DNA of 64,000 bases, from positions 1 through 64,000 of the forward strand of contig CAJUFE010000004.1 in the NCBI GenBank assembly GCA_910585635.1, given 5' to 3'. This DNA comes from an uncultured Lachnospiraceae bacterium. Its GTDB lineage: Bacteria > Bacillota > Clostridia > Lachnospirales > Lachnospiraceae. The position numbers and the translations under genes were made by a program. Position 1 is the stretch's first letter. The number at the start of each line of letters is the position of its first letter. Under the pieces are notes generated by a model. The model did no database searches. It was not told the origin of the DNA and saw only the letters and a program-made list of their open reading frames with translations. Shown here piece after piece: positions 16,809-25,679 of this stretch.

Positions 16809-19181
16809 TTATTGGTTGGGATCAGCGTTCCCATCCGTCACTGGGCTCACTTGATTCCCTTCAGTGTACACACCTCCGCCGGGTCCTGCCTTGATATCGC
16901 CTCCGGCATCCCCTTTCTCTGATGGTGGCGGTTCTACTTGTTGTACATCCTCCGCTGGAGCTCCTTGATCTCCCTGCTGGTCCCCTCCGTCTCCATCCTT
17001 CGACGTGGAGTCCCCATCAGATCGCTGGCTTCCATCACCATTCTCCGATGCAGCCCCTCCATCTTTCTGCTGGTCGCCCTCTGCCTTGCCTTTGTCATCT
17101 GAGGTTGCGCCATCCTGCTGCAAAGCTGCTTCTTCTGCTGCCTTTCGGGCCGCTTCCTCTGCCGCACGCTGGGCTGCTTCCGCCGCCTCTGCCTCCCGCT
17201 GAGCCGCTGCCGCCGCTTCCGCCTCTCTCCTTCGAGCGGCCTCTGCGTCCTGTGCCGCCTTATCCGGCTCCTGCTCCTGGCGAGGTGCTTCTGTCTCCTT
17301 GGCCGGATCCTTCCCCTTACTGATCACTAACGTCACGATGTCACCCGGCTTGACCTGGGTATCCTGTCCGATCCCCTGGCTGATCACCTTGCCTGCCTCC
17401 ACAGAATCGCTGTACTCCTCCGTGACCTCACCTAGAGTGAGCCCCAGCTCCACGACCACCGCCGCGGCCTCTTCCCGGGATAACAGCTGCACATTCTCCA
17501 TATAGATCGTTTCTGCTCCCTTGCTGACCCGGACCGTTACATAAGAGCCTTTGTTCGACGATGTACCGGCTGCCGGTTCCTGTCCTAAGACCAGGCCCTC
17601 CGGCTGATCGCTGGTGTCCTCCACCCAGTTGACCCGGAAATCCTCTCCCGTCAAAAGTGCCTCCGCCTCTTTCCGGTCCTTCCCCTGGACATCGGGGACC
17701 TTTACCTGGATGTTAGGATCCCCTGAATCCTCGTTCATACAGACCGTCAGAACGATCTCCTGATCCAGTTCCACATTTGCGCCCTGCTCCTGGCTGATGT
17801 CCACCACCGTATCATAAGCGCCTTCTACCTGGCTCTCCTCCACCTTTACATTGATGAACCCGGCTTTTTTCAGGAGCTTTAGGGCGTCGGCTCTGGAACG
17901 GCCAGCCACGGGCGGGATCACCGCCTTCTCCGGTCCTTTGCTGATCCAGACCTTCACCACCGACCCGGCCGGGACCTGGCTGCCCTCCTTCGGGTCCTGA
18001 TAAGATATCCTATTCTGGGGGATCTCCTTTGAATACTGGGTCTCCACCTGGGACATCTCCAGGCCCTCTCTGGCCAGCTCCTTCTCCATCTTATCCGCGT
18101 CGTTTCCCGTCACGTTGGGGACCCTGGCCATCCCGGCTGCCACGCGGCTCCTTCCCAGGGCGAACCTTAAGGGGACCCGGCCGGCGGCTACCAGGCCAGT
18201 AAAGGTCAGGACCCCGATCAGGAGCACCGCCGCCGATAGCAGGAGCCATCTGGGCAGGCGCAGAGACCTGCCCGTCCCCCGCTTCTTCCGGCTCCCCAGG
18301 GCGATATGCCTCTCGCCCCGAAAGCCCTGGCAGAACCGCTCCACCGAATCGGTCTTGTGCTGCAGGGCTGCCCGCAGAGCCGCCACCATCGTTTTTTTTA
18401 AAGAGACCTGCTTCTTTAAGAGCGCCGCCTCCAGCTTATCTTCCTCCTCGATCTCCTGCCCCACGATCATCTGGCAGAACATCTTAGCCAATCCGTAGAC
18501 ATCGGTGCCGGACCCCACCCGGCCATGATCCACGATCCCCGGCTCACCGCTGATATAGCGGGAAGCGCCGAAATCCTTTAGGATCAATCCGCCCCCGGGC
18601 CGGACCCAGAAGACATCCAGGCCGATCTGCCCGTGGCAGACCCCGATCTGATGGGCCTTCTCCACCGCCGCGGCCGCCTCGTACAGCCATTTCTCCGCAT
18701 CCTTCACCCGGACCGTCTGTCCACCCAGCTTATCGCTCAAGGTCTCATAGGTCTGCTGCTCCTGGATGGCATAGGCGGTCCCGTTCTCGATAAAGCAGGC
18801 GTGGTAGGTGACCACATCCTCCTCCTTATAGAGACGGATCAGCTGGCGGCTCTGGCCACAGAACATCTCCAGCCCCGCCTCAAAGGGCTCTTTCTTCGAA
18901 TCGTAGACGCTCAGCTCCGGCCTCCCCGACCGGGCGGCACAGTACCGGGGGAAATACTCCTGGATCTGCACCTTCCGGTCGAACAAGGCGTCCCAGCCGA
19001 TATAAAACACATCCGTCTCCCGGGTCTTGATGATCGTCCCCACGATGTAGCGGCCCTGGAGGATCGTGCCCGGCGGCAGGTTGATCCCGCCGTTGGCCGT
19101 CACCCCGTCGATAAAGCCGCAGTGGGGGCAGGCCTCATAGTTCTCCGGATATTCTTCCATACAATTCAGACAACGTCTCAT
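16809..19181 (-). CDS. PASTA-repeat pseudokinase (kinase-like protein lacking Lys and HRD)
   Basis: The 790-residue paralogue of the PASTA kinase has lost key residues. The glycine loop is replaced (GTIIKTRETDVFYIGW), the ATP-anchoring lysine is gone (VQIQEYF in place of VAIKEY), and the catalytic loop reads CHGQIGLDVF instead of HRDIAPDN. Only DFG (LKDFGASRY) remains. It keeps the zinc ribbon (CLNC...CPHCG), a membrane helix (LLLSAAVLLIGVLTFTGLVA) and about four PASTA repeats, then a 150-residue Asp/Gly/Gln-rich tail. It probably acts as a scaffold or allosteric partner, perhaps of the neighbouring kinase. Its ATG overlaps the preceding stop by 1 nt (TAATG). Confidence 0.93.
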   Translation of the reverse strand: MRRCLNCMEEYPENYEACPHCGFIDGVTANGGINLPPGTILQGRYIVGTIIKTRETDVFYIGWDALFDRKVQIQEYFPRYCAARSGRPELSVYDSKKEPFEAGLEMFCGQSRQLIRLYKEEDVVTYHACFIENGTAYAIQEQQTYETLSDKLGGQTVRVKDAEKWLYEAAAAVEKAHQIGVCHGQIGLDVFWVRPGGGLILKDFGASRYISGEPGIVDHGRVGSGTDVYGLAKMFCQMIVGQEIEEEDKLEAALLKKQVSLKKTMVAALRAALQHKTDSVERFCQGFRGERHIALGSRKKRGTGRSLRLPRWLLLSAAVLLIGVLTFTGLVAAGRVPLRFALGRSRVAAGMARVPNVTGNDADKMEKELAREGLEMSQVETQYSKEIPQNRISYQDPKEGSQVPAGSVVKVWISKGPEKAVIPPVAGRSRADALKLLKKAGFINVKVEESQVEGAYDTVVDISQEQGANVELDQEIVLTVCMNEDSGDPNIQVKVPDVQGKDRKEAEALLTGEDFRVNWVEDTSDQPEGLVLGQEPAAGTSSNKGSYVTVRVSKGAETIYMENVQLLSREEAAAVVVELGLTLGEVTEEYSDSVEAGKVISQGIGQDTQVKPGDIVTLVISKGKDPAKETEAPRQEQEPDKAAQDAEAARRREAEAAAAAQREAEAAEAAQRAAEEAARKAAEEAALQQDGATSDDKGKAEGDQQKDGGAASENGDGSQRSDGDSTSKDGDGGDQQGDQGAPAEDVQQVEPPPSEKGDAGGDIKAGPGGGVYTEGNQVSPVTDGNADPNQ

Positions 19182-21325
19182 TATTTGGATCCCTCTCCAT
19201 ATTCCTGCATCTTCAGATCCTTCAGCTGGCTCACCACGTCCTTAAACTCGTCATTGCCCTTTACATAGGTCTCCAGCATGGTCTTATTTAAGGACAGGCC
19301 ATTGCCGTCCTGCAGGTTGAACACATCCTGGGCAGATTCTCCCATCAGATAATACACCAGGCTGTCCGCCGCCTCCTTCTCCTCACCCTCCAATGCACCG
19401 CTGATGCTCCAGTAATGGGTAAAGCTCCCCTTTACCTTCCCCTCCTTCTGGAGGTCCTCCAGCACCACCATATGATAGATGCCGCCCAGCATGGTCCGGA
19501 CCGCCTCATAGTCATCGGTATTGCCCAGGTAATAGGCGGTCTCCTTTTTTAAGAAGGGCTCGTAGCCCATGGCTCCCCCCGCCTTTAAGCTGGTATCGCC
19601 AAAGGCCTGCTGGTACATGGGCAGGTCCTCCGCGCTGACACAGAAGCTCTCCTTGCCGTCCAGGGACAGCTCCTCTAAGCTGGTGATCCGCTCCAGATCC
19701 TTGCTCTCCCAGTCTTCTACCATATAGGTGTTCACATACAGCACCGGCGCGCGGAAGGATACAGGGATCTGCTTCTTCTGCCGGTTTTCTTCAAATTCTG
19801 CCGCGAAGGCCTCATCCTTAAAGAAATGGTAGCTGTCCTTATCCAGCGTGTCATAGGTGGTCTCCAGGGCGCCCAGGCTGTCCCAGAGCACGCCGTCCGC
19901 CGGGGTGATGCCGCTGCTCTCAAAGACCGCCGGCAACGGCGTCCCTGCCTTTGCGTTCTGGCTCAGCTCAGCCAGATACGCCTTGCTGCTGTCTTCCTGG
20001 CCAGCGCCATAGATCTTCTGCTCCAGCTCCACCTTTTCAAATAAACTGTCGTACTCGGCCACCATCCTGTCCAGCATGGCGTCGGAGGCCTCCAGGGTGA
20101 TCTGCTTCGCCCCTCCGTCCTCCCCGCCCAGCAGGCCGGCCTGGCGGATCTCTTCCATCTTTTCTGCGTTCACATCCGGCATCCAGACCGCGATCTGGGC
20201 CTCCACATCATAGAGGGCCTGCTGCTCATGGACATAGACCTGCCGGCAGACCACACCGGCCCCAAGCAGCAGCAGGCAGATCGCCGCGATGCTGATGCCC
20301 CGCATGGTCTTGCGCCGCTTCAGCTCCCCGTCCACGCTCAGCACCTTTTTCTGCTGCTGCAAGGCCTCCTTGAACTGCGCCACGTTCTGGAAGCGCAGCT
20401 CCTGGTTCAGCGCCATAGCCCGCATGATGCTGTCGCTCAAGTACTGGGGCAGCTCCGGCACCAGCTCCACCGGAGGCTGCAGATGGTCCTCCACCATCCG
20501 GTTCACGGACTCCTCCGGCATCCGGCCCACGATCGAGCGGTAGAGCACCGCGCCCACCGCATAGATATCGGTCCAGGGACCCTGCTTGCTCCGGCTGCGG
20601 TACTGCTCCGGCGGCGCATAGCCCGGCTTTAAGATGATCGATAAGGTCTTCTCCTCCTCGCCGCTGGAGAACCTGGCGGCGCCGAAGTCGATCAGCTTGA
20701 CCTTATAGTCCTCCGATCCCGGCTCTGTAGGGATCAAAAAGATATTATCGGGGCTGATATCCCGGTGGATGATCTTCGCCTTGTGGAGCTCCTGCAGAGC
20801 ATCCAGCACGGACAGCACCACGCTCACCGCCGTCTGGCTGTCCACCTTGCCCTTGTGCTCGGCGATGTACTGCTTATAGGACTTCCCCTCCAGGAACTCC
20901 ATAGCGATATAGGCCGTGTTGTTCTCTTCGAAGAATTCATATACGCTCACGATGTTCGGGTGGTTGCTGAACCGGGCCATGTTCCGGGCTTCCGCCAGGA
21001 AACGGACCTTGCCGTTCTGGAACTCATTGGCCCGGTTCCCCGAATAGATGATGACCTCCTTCTCTCCCGGGATACGGTTCACGATCCCATTGGGGTAAAA
21101 TTCCTTCACCGCCACCATCTTGTCCAGGGTCCTGTCCCAGGCCCGGTAGGTGATGCCGAAGCCGCCAAAGCCTACGGTGCTGCCCACCACGAAGCGCCCA
21201 CGCAGCACAGTCCCCGGGTGCAGGTGATACGCCTCCTTAGGCTTGGACCCTGGTATAAAGCCACAGTTCGGGCATACGCCGAAGGCCTCGTCAAAAGGCT
21301 TTCCGCAGATCTGACAACGAACCAT
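19181..21325 (-). CDS. Ser/Thr protein kinase with extracellular sensor-like domain
   Basis: The 714-residue kinase has an N-terminal zinc ribbon (CQICGKPFDEAFGVCPNCG) and a full kinase domain (GFGGFGITY, VAVKEFY, IIHRDISPDN, IDFGAARF, GYAPPEQY). A membrane helix (ISIAAICLLLLGAGVVC) is followed by about 350 extracytoplasmic residues with no PASTA motif, which look like a solute-binding or Ig-like sensor (ETTYDTLDKDSYHFFKDEAF, LYVNTYMVEDWE). The ATG at 21323-21325 was chosen over a Met 15 codons upstream because GGAGGAGAGG lies just before it. The stop overlaps the pseudokinase start by 1 nt. Confidence 0.94.
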   Translation of the reverse strand: MVRCQICGKPFDEAFGVCPNCGFIPGSKPKEAYHLHPGTVLRGRFVVGSTVGFGGFGITYRAWDRTLDKMVAVKEFYPNGIVNRIPGEKEVIIYSGNRANEFQNGKVRFLAEARNMARFSNHPNIVSVYEFFEENNTAYIAMEFLEGKSYKQYIAEHKGKVDSQTAVSVVLSVLDALQELHKAKIIHRDISPDNIFLIPTEPGSEDYKVKLIDFGAARFSSGEEEKTLSIILKPGYAPPEQYRSRSKQGPWTDIYAVGAVLYRSIVGRMPEESVNRMVEDHLQPPVELVPELPQYLSDSIMRAMALNQELRFQNVAQFKEALQQQKKVLSVDGELKRRKTMRGISIAAICLLLLGAGVVCRQVYVHEQQALYDVEAQIAVWMPDVNAEKMEEIRQAGLLGGEDGGAKQITLEASDAMLDRMVAEYDSLFEKVELEQKIYGAGQEDSSKAYLAELSQNAKAGTPLPAVFESSGITPADGVLWDSLGALETTYDTLDKDSYHFFKDEAFAAEFEENRQKKQIPVSFRAPVLYVNTYMVEDWESKDLERITSLEELSLDGKESFCVSAEDLPMYQQAFGDTSLKAGGAMGYEPFLKKETAYYLGNTDDYEAVRTMLGGIYHMVVLEDLQKEGKVKGSFTHYWSISGALEGEEKEAADSLVYYLMGESAQDVFNLQDGNGLSLNKTMLETYVKGNDEFKDVVSQLKDLKMQEYGEGSK

Positions 21326-21366
21326 TTTCCTCTCCTCCTGTCTTTGACGTTGGATGATGCGTTCCA

Positions 21367-22161
21367 TCACCCCTGGTATTTCAGTAAGATCACCGTGGTA
21401 TTATCTTGTCCCCGCACGCCATAGCGCAGGGCCATCGCCGTGGTCCTGTCCGCCGCGATATCCATATCCAGGTCATTATCTCTTACCATCGCCAGCACCT
21501 GGCTATCGTTCAAACTTTTGTAGATCCCGTCGCTGCAGAGCATGACGATGTCGCCCCTCTGCAGCTCCAGCGGCGTCCCCAGCACATCCACGATCCGCAG
21601 ACCGTCCATACCCACAAAGCTGGTAAGAGCCTCCGCCTGGGGCGTTTTTTCTTCCTTTTCGTAAAACTCCCGGGTGATCTGCCCGGCCGCCAGCTGCTCT
21701 TTTAACATCAGACGGTAATTATGCTCCCGGTTGACTGTAAGGATCTTCTGTCCCCGGATCAGATAGATCCGGCTGTCCCCCACCGAGATCCAGGTCAGCT
21801 TGTTCTCCCGGCAATATACCGCCACCAGGGTGGTCCCGGCCTTTAAGGGCTTGCCCTGCTCGCTCTTTAGGGCGGCTACCGCCTGATCCATCCGGGCGGC
21901 CTCCCGCCGCAGGAAGGCGGCGATCTTATCCGGGCCCGGCCGTTCCTTCTTAAAATCCCGGGCCATCAGCTCCGCCGCTGTCCGGCTGGCTCTCTCGCCG
22001 CCCTCTAAGCCCCCCATGCCGTCGCAGATGACCGCTAAGACCTCCTGCCTGCCTGTATAAAAATAGCCGAGATCCTGCTGGTAGCTCCTGGTCCCCAGGA
22101 TACTGCTGGAGCCGATCTCAAACCATGGGTTTTCTTCCATTCTCTCTTCAATGATGTTCAT
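21367..22161 (-). CDS. PP2C-type Ser/Thr protein phosphatase
   Basis: The 264-residue cytosolic phosphatase has all the metal-binding motifs of the PP2C/PPM family: TRSYQQDLGYF near the start, ICDGMGGLEGGERAS, ISVGDSRIYLI, MLCSDGIYKSL and GQDNTTVILL near the C-terminus. It should reverse phosphorylation by the neighbouring kinases. Its start overlaps the end of the kinase-FHA gene by 14 bp, so expression of kinase and phosphatase is probably coupled. Confidence 0.95.
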   Translation of the reverse strand: MNIIEERMEENPWFEIGSSSILGTRSYQQDLGYFYTGRQEVLAVICDGMGGLEGGERASRTAAELMARDFKKERPGPDKIAAFLRREAARMDQAVAALKSEQGKPLKAGTTLVAVYCRENKLTWISVGDSRIYLIRGQKILTVNREHNYRLMLKEQLAAGQITREFYEKEEKTPQAEALTSFVGMDGLRIVDVLGTPLELQRGDIVMLCSDGIYKSLNDSQVLAMVRDNDLDMDIAADRTTAMALRYGVRGQDNTTVILLKYQG

Positions 22162-23728
22162 ACTTTACTCCAAGTTCTATGATGCAGGCTTTGCTGGCCA
22201 GCATGAACCGCGCCGGGGGCGTAAAGCGATACTCCCGTCCCTTTTCCAGCCGTCGCCCGTTATAAAAAACACCGTAGGTGGATACATCGCGGATGCTGAA
22301 CTGGTCCTTTCCCGGGCTGTAGGCGATCTCGCAGTGGACCCGGCTGATGTCCTCCGGCTGCACGACCTGCAGGTTCGCCTCCGTCTTCGACCGCCCGAAC
22401 TTCATCTTCCGGTCCGGGGGGATGTTCCAGGACATGCCGCCGGAGGGACCGGTCAGCACCGACACGTAGGGGACCGCCGTCCCCTGCCGGCTGCCGGATA
22501 CCCTCTGGGATCCGCCTCCGCCGGCTCTCGCCGCTCCGGACGTTCTGCCAGCCCGCTGCTGCCGCTCCCGCTCTTGCCGGACAGCCTCCTGCTGTTTCTG
22601 TCGGGCCAATGCCTGCTTTTTTAGCTGCTCTCTGGCCGCCTTATCTGCAGCCTGCCGGTCGAGACCGCTCTGCCGCCCCTGCTGGCGCTCATAGATCTCC
22701 CGCTGCCGGACCAGCTTCTCTGCTTCGTAGGAGCTGACCACCCGCTTTGCACCGCCTATGGCCGCCGGGGCGATCCCCTGGATAAAGGCCTGCATGGTCT
22801 GGGTGCGCATCTTGGTATCTAAGATCAGGGCCCGGTCCACCGCGTCGGACACGCTCTCTGCAATCCCCAGCCCCAGCTGCTTTAAAGGCACATAGTTCTT
22901 GCCGTTCAGCCGATCCGGCGCCGGGGGCAGGTTGATCCCGCTCAAGGCATAATAATAGGTAGCTGCCAGGGAATACACGTCCGTAAAGCTCCCCTGGGCC
23001 ATATTAGAGGAATACTGTTCCGGCGGTGAGAGCTTCAGCTTCACCAGCACGGAAAAGCCCTCCTGGGACCCGCTGACCTCCTTGGCGCTGCCAAAATCGA
23101 TCAGCTTCACCTTCTTATCCTTGGTTATGTAGATGTTATCCGGGCTGATATCCCGATGGATGATCTTGGTCTTGGCATGGATCACATCCATGGAGACCGC
23201 CACCTGGAGGATGATATCCGTGATCTCCGCCACCGGCAGCCGTTTTCCGGCGGCCCGCACGATCTGCCCCAGATCCGCCCCGTCCAGATATTCCATGACG
23301 AAATAGGCCGTGGCGTTCTCCTGGAAGCTCTCCGATATGTTCACCACCGAAGGGATGCGGCCCAGCTTGATCAAGATCTGGGATTCCTCCATGAACCGTT
23401 TCAGCCCGGCCATATAGGGCATCTTGGAGCTGGAGGCGTTAAGCTCCAGGGTCCTCCCGTCCGCCGCCCGCCTGCACATGCCGTTAGGCGCGTACTCCTT
23501 GATCGCGCAGATCAGGCCCTTCTGGGTATCATAGGCCTTATAGGTGATGCCAAAGCCGCCCTCCCCCAGGACCTTCCCCACACAGTACCGATGCCGCAAT
23601 GTCGTCCCCGCCCTCAAGATCCGGCTGCCGGTATGGCTGTCAAAGCTCACCTGATAACCGCAGCGGCTGCAGGCGCCATCCTTATAGCTGTGGGCAAAAC
23701 AGTTGGGGCAGATATCTTGACCTTCCAC
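22148..23728 (-). CDS. Ser/Thr protein kinase with C-terminal FHA domain
   Basis: The 526-residue cytosolic protein has an N-terminal zinc ribbon (CPNCFAHSYKDGACSRCGY), a complete kinase domain (GEGGFGITYKAYD, CAIKEYAP, IIHRDISPDNIY, LIDFGSAKEV), a Gln/Arg/Ala-rich linker (about residues 340-425) and a C-terminal FHA domain (MKFGRSKTEANLQVV, SRVHCEIAYSP, STYGVFYNGRRL). No membrane helix is seen. A kinase that carries its own phosphothreonine reader can bind autophosphorylated partners or itself. It overlaps the PP2C gene by 14 bp and starts 4 bp after the VWA-FHA gene. Confidence 0.95.
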   Translation of the reverse strand: MEGQDICPNCFAHSYKDGACSRCGYQVSFDSHTGSRILRAGTTLRHRYCVGKVLGEGGFGITYKAYDTQKGLICAIKEYAPNGMCRRAADGRTLELNASSSKMPYMAGLKRFMEESQILIKLGRIPSVVNISESFQENATAYFVMEYLDGADLGQIVRAAGKRLPVAEITDIILQVAVSMDVIHAKTKIIHRDISPDNIYITKDKKVKLIDFGSAKEVSGSQEGFSVLVKLKLSPPEQYSSNMAQGSFTDVYSLAATYYYALSGINLPPAPDRLNGKNYVPLKQLGLGIAESVSDAVDRALILDTKMRTQTMQAFIQGIAPAAIGGAKRVVSSYEAEKLVRQREIYERQQGRQSGLDRQAADKAAREQLKKQALARQKQQEAVRQERERQQRAGRTSGAARAGGGGSQRVSGSRQGTAVPYVSVLTGPSGGMSWNIPPDRKMKFGRSKTEANLQVVQPEDISRVHCEIAYSPGKDQFSIRDVSTYGVFYNGRRLEKGREYRFTPPARFMLASKACIIELGVKYEHH

Positions 23729-23732
23729 GTTG

Positions 23733-25679
23733 TCACCACCTGATCGTAAACTTCATAGCGCCGGCCTCGATATGATCCCCCGGCTCTATCCTCCTCTTGC
23801 TGGCGATCTTGATCCCGTTGACCGAGGTCCCGTTGGTCGATCCCAGATCCGTCACGTACACGCTGCCATTTTCCCACTCCAGGCAGAAATGCTGGCGGGA
23901 CATCTCCAGATCCTCCACCGACACATCACAGATGCTGGCTCGGCCCACGATCAGGCTGCTGCCCAGCTCCCAGGTAGTCTGGCGGGACTGCCGCCCCTTG
24001 GTGGAGATGACCACGTTTAAGGTCCGCTTCTCCACCTGGCTCATGGCCACATGGCCCTTAAAGCCGCTGTCGGTCATGGACACCTGGGACACGCCGCCCT
24101 GGCCCTGGAGACCTGCCTGCCCCTCCTGGGCCTTCTTCTTTTTGTTCTTATCATTCAGCACGATCACCAGGATGATCAGCGCCACCACGGCCACCAGGAT
24201 CAGGAACAAGATCCCGGTATAGTCAAAGCCCTCCGCCTGATGGATATCGATATCGATCTCATCACCGGCCTTCTCGGTCTCCTTCTCCACCACATCAGTG
24301 ATCTCCACCGAGATGCTCCCCTCCAGCGGGTTCTTCTCCATGGAATAGTCGGTCAGATTGGCACAGGTGACCTCATAGATGCCGTTTTTCACCGCGTCGG
24401 CCAGGGTCAGGGTGATCCTGGTCTCGTCCTCTTTATCATAGGCCACGCCGGTGACCCCTACCTCCTGGCCCTCCAGCAGGACCTTGTAGTTCGCCGCTCC
24501 GGCCAGCCCTCGCATAGGCTCGCTGAAGGTGAGGCGGATCTGCCGGTCTCCCACGGACTCCGCGCTGATCAGATAAGGCGCTTCATGGTCCGGGATCCAG
24601 TGGACGTTCATCACTGCTTTGGACAGAACGCTGTCGTCGGCGAACTGGAAGCTGAAATTCTCTTCTTTATTGGAGACCACATTGCTGGCCGCCCGGTACT
24701 GGACGCAGATATCGTCCTTAAGCCCCTCCGCGATCTCCGTCAGCACGAAGCTGCCTTCCTCCGGCTGGAAGGTCCGAAGGAGGCCGCCGGAGGTCCTGGC
24801 GAACTCGCCGAAGCTGTTGATGTTCTCCTTGGCCGTCCCCTGGATGCACACGGCATAGGCCGGGAGGCCCTTGTCCTTCAGGGTGGCCAGGGCTTCCTGG
24901 GACTGCTTCTTCCCGGTGGCAAAATCCTCGCCGTCGGACACCACGAAGAGTACCTGCCTGCGGCAGGTCCCTCTGGTCTGATCGGTCAGGGTGGCTACCC
25001 GGTCGATCCCCTCAAAGAGCAGGGTCTCCTGGTCCTTATTCTTAAGCCCCTCCAGTATCCCGGCCATATCCGCCGAGGTCTGGCTGCCGTCCGCCACCAG
25101 GGACACTTCATTGCCAAAGGTACACAGGACCAGCTGGTCCTTTTCTCCCAGACTGTCCTGCAGCGCTAAGATCCCCTCTTTGATCGAGCGGAAATAGGAG
25201 CTGGGGATCGAGCCGGAGATATCCAGCATCACATAGTAGAAGATCCCCTCTCCGGTAGCCGCAAAGGGCCTGGCGCTTATGAACTCCAGCTTATCCTGGG
25301 AAAGATACCCTTCTCCCGCCTCCACCTCTTCCGGTGTGAAGCCTTCCCCGTAGACATAGACCTCGGGAAGGTTTAAGTACACCTGCTCGATCCGCTCCTC
25401 CTGGCCCATGACCACCGTGGCAGGGGCGCTGCTCCCATCCGCCCCAGGCTCCTGTCCGTTCCCGGGGACGGTCTCCACTGCCGCAGCCCTCGATCCTTTC
25501 CCGAGGACGGCCTCCACTGCCGCAGCCCCCGATCCTTTCCCGAGGACGGCCTCCACTGCCGCAGTCCCTGATCCGTTCGCCACTGCCGCGGCTACCGTTC
25601 CCGATCCTGCGGCCGCCGGCATCGCGGACATCGCCGCCATCAGCAGGGCGAGCCCTACACCCCATCTTCTTTTTCCCAT
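23733..25679 (-). CDS. exported VWA-domain membrane protein with cytosolic FHA domain
   Basis: The 648-residue protein has a signal peptide (residues 1-24), a repeat segment (AAVEAVLGKGSG units), then an extracellular von Willebrand A domain with an intact MIDAS (MLDISGSIPSSY, LFVVSDGEDF). Two Ig-like segments follow, including IRLTFSEPMRGLAGAANYKV, then a membrane helix (FLILVAVVALIILVIVL) and a cytosolic FHA domain (IVGRASICDVSVEDLEMSRQ, DLGSTNGTSVNG). It thus links an outside ligand-binding domain to an inside phosphothreonine reader. It overlaps the upstream FHA gene by 25 bp and is followed after 4 bp by the kinase-FHA gene. Confidence 0.93.
   Translation of the reverse strand: MGKRRWGVGLALLMAAMSAMPAAAGSGTVAAAVANGSGTAAVEAVLGKGSGAAAVEAVLGKGSRAAAVETVPGNGQEPGADGSSAPATVVMGQEERIEQVYLNLPEVYVYGEGFTPEEVEAGEGYLSQDKLEFISARPFAATGEGIFYYVMLDISGSIPSSYFRSIKEGILALQDSLGEKDQLVLCTFGNEVSLVADGSQTSADMAGILEGLKNKDQETLLFEGIDRVATLTDQTRGTCRRQVLFVVSDGEDFATGKKQSQEALATLKDKGLPAYAVCIQGTAKENINSFGEFARTSGGLLRTFQPEEGSFVLTEIAEGLKDDICVQYRAASNVVSNKEENFSFQFADDSVLSKAVMNVHWIPDHEAPYLISAESVGDRQIRLTFSEPMRGLAGAANYKVLLEGQEVGVTGVAYDKEDETRITLTLADAVKNGIYEVTCANLTDYSMEKNPLEGSISVEITDVVEKETEKAGDEIDIDIHQAEGFDYTGILFLILVAVVALIILVIVLNDKNKKKKAQEGQAGLQGQGGVSQVSMTDSGFKGHVAMSQVEKRTLNVVISTKGRQSRQTTWELGSSLIVGRASICDVSVEDLEMSRQHFCLEWENGSVYVTDLGSTNGTSVNGIKIASKRRIEPGDHIEAGAMKFTIRW
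25466..25582. repeat. 39-bp in-frame tandem repeat in the VWA-FHA gene
   Basis: Two full 39-bp units and a third diverging unit begin GGACGG(T/C)CTCCACTGCCGCAG. They encode 13-residue units (AAVEAVLGKGSGA) directly after the signal peptide, in the extracellular N-terminus. Confidence 0.88.

Noticed and set aside
24051..25169. 372-residue plus-strand ORF opposite the VWA-FHA gene
   Set aside because: The minus strand here encodes clear VWA, Ig-like and membrane segments. The plus-strand frame is His/Leu/Gly/Asp-rich with no motif, the usual artefact of GC-rich codon use.
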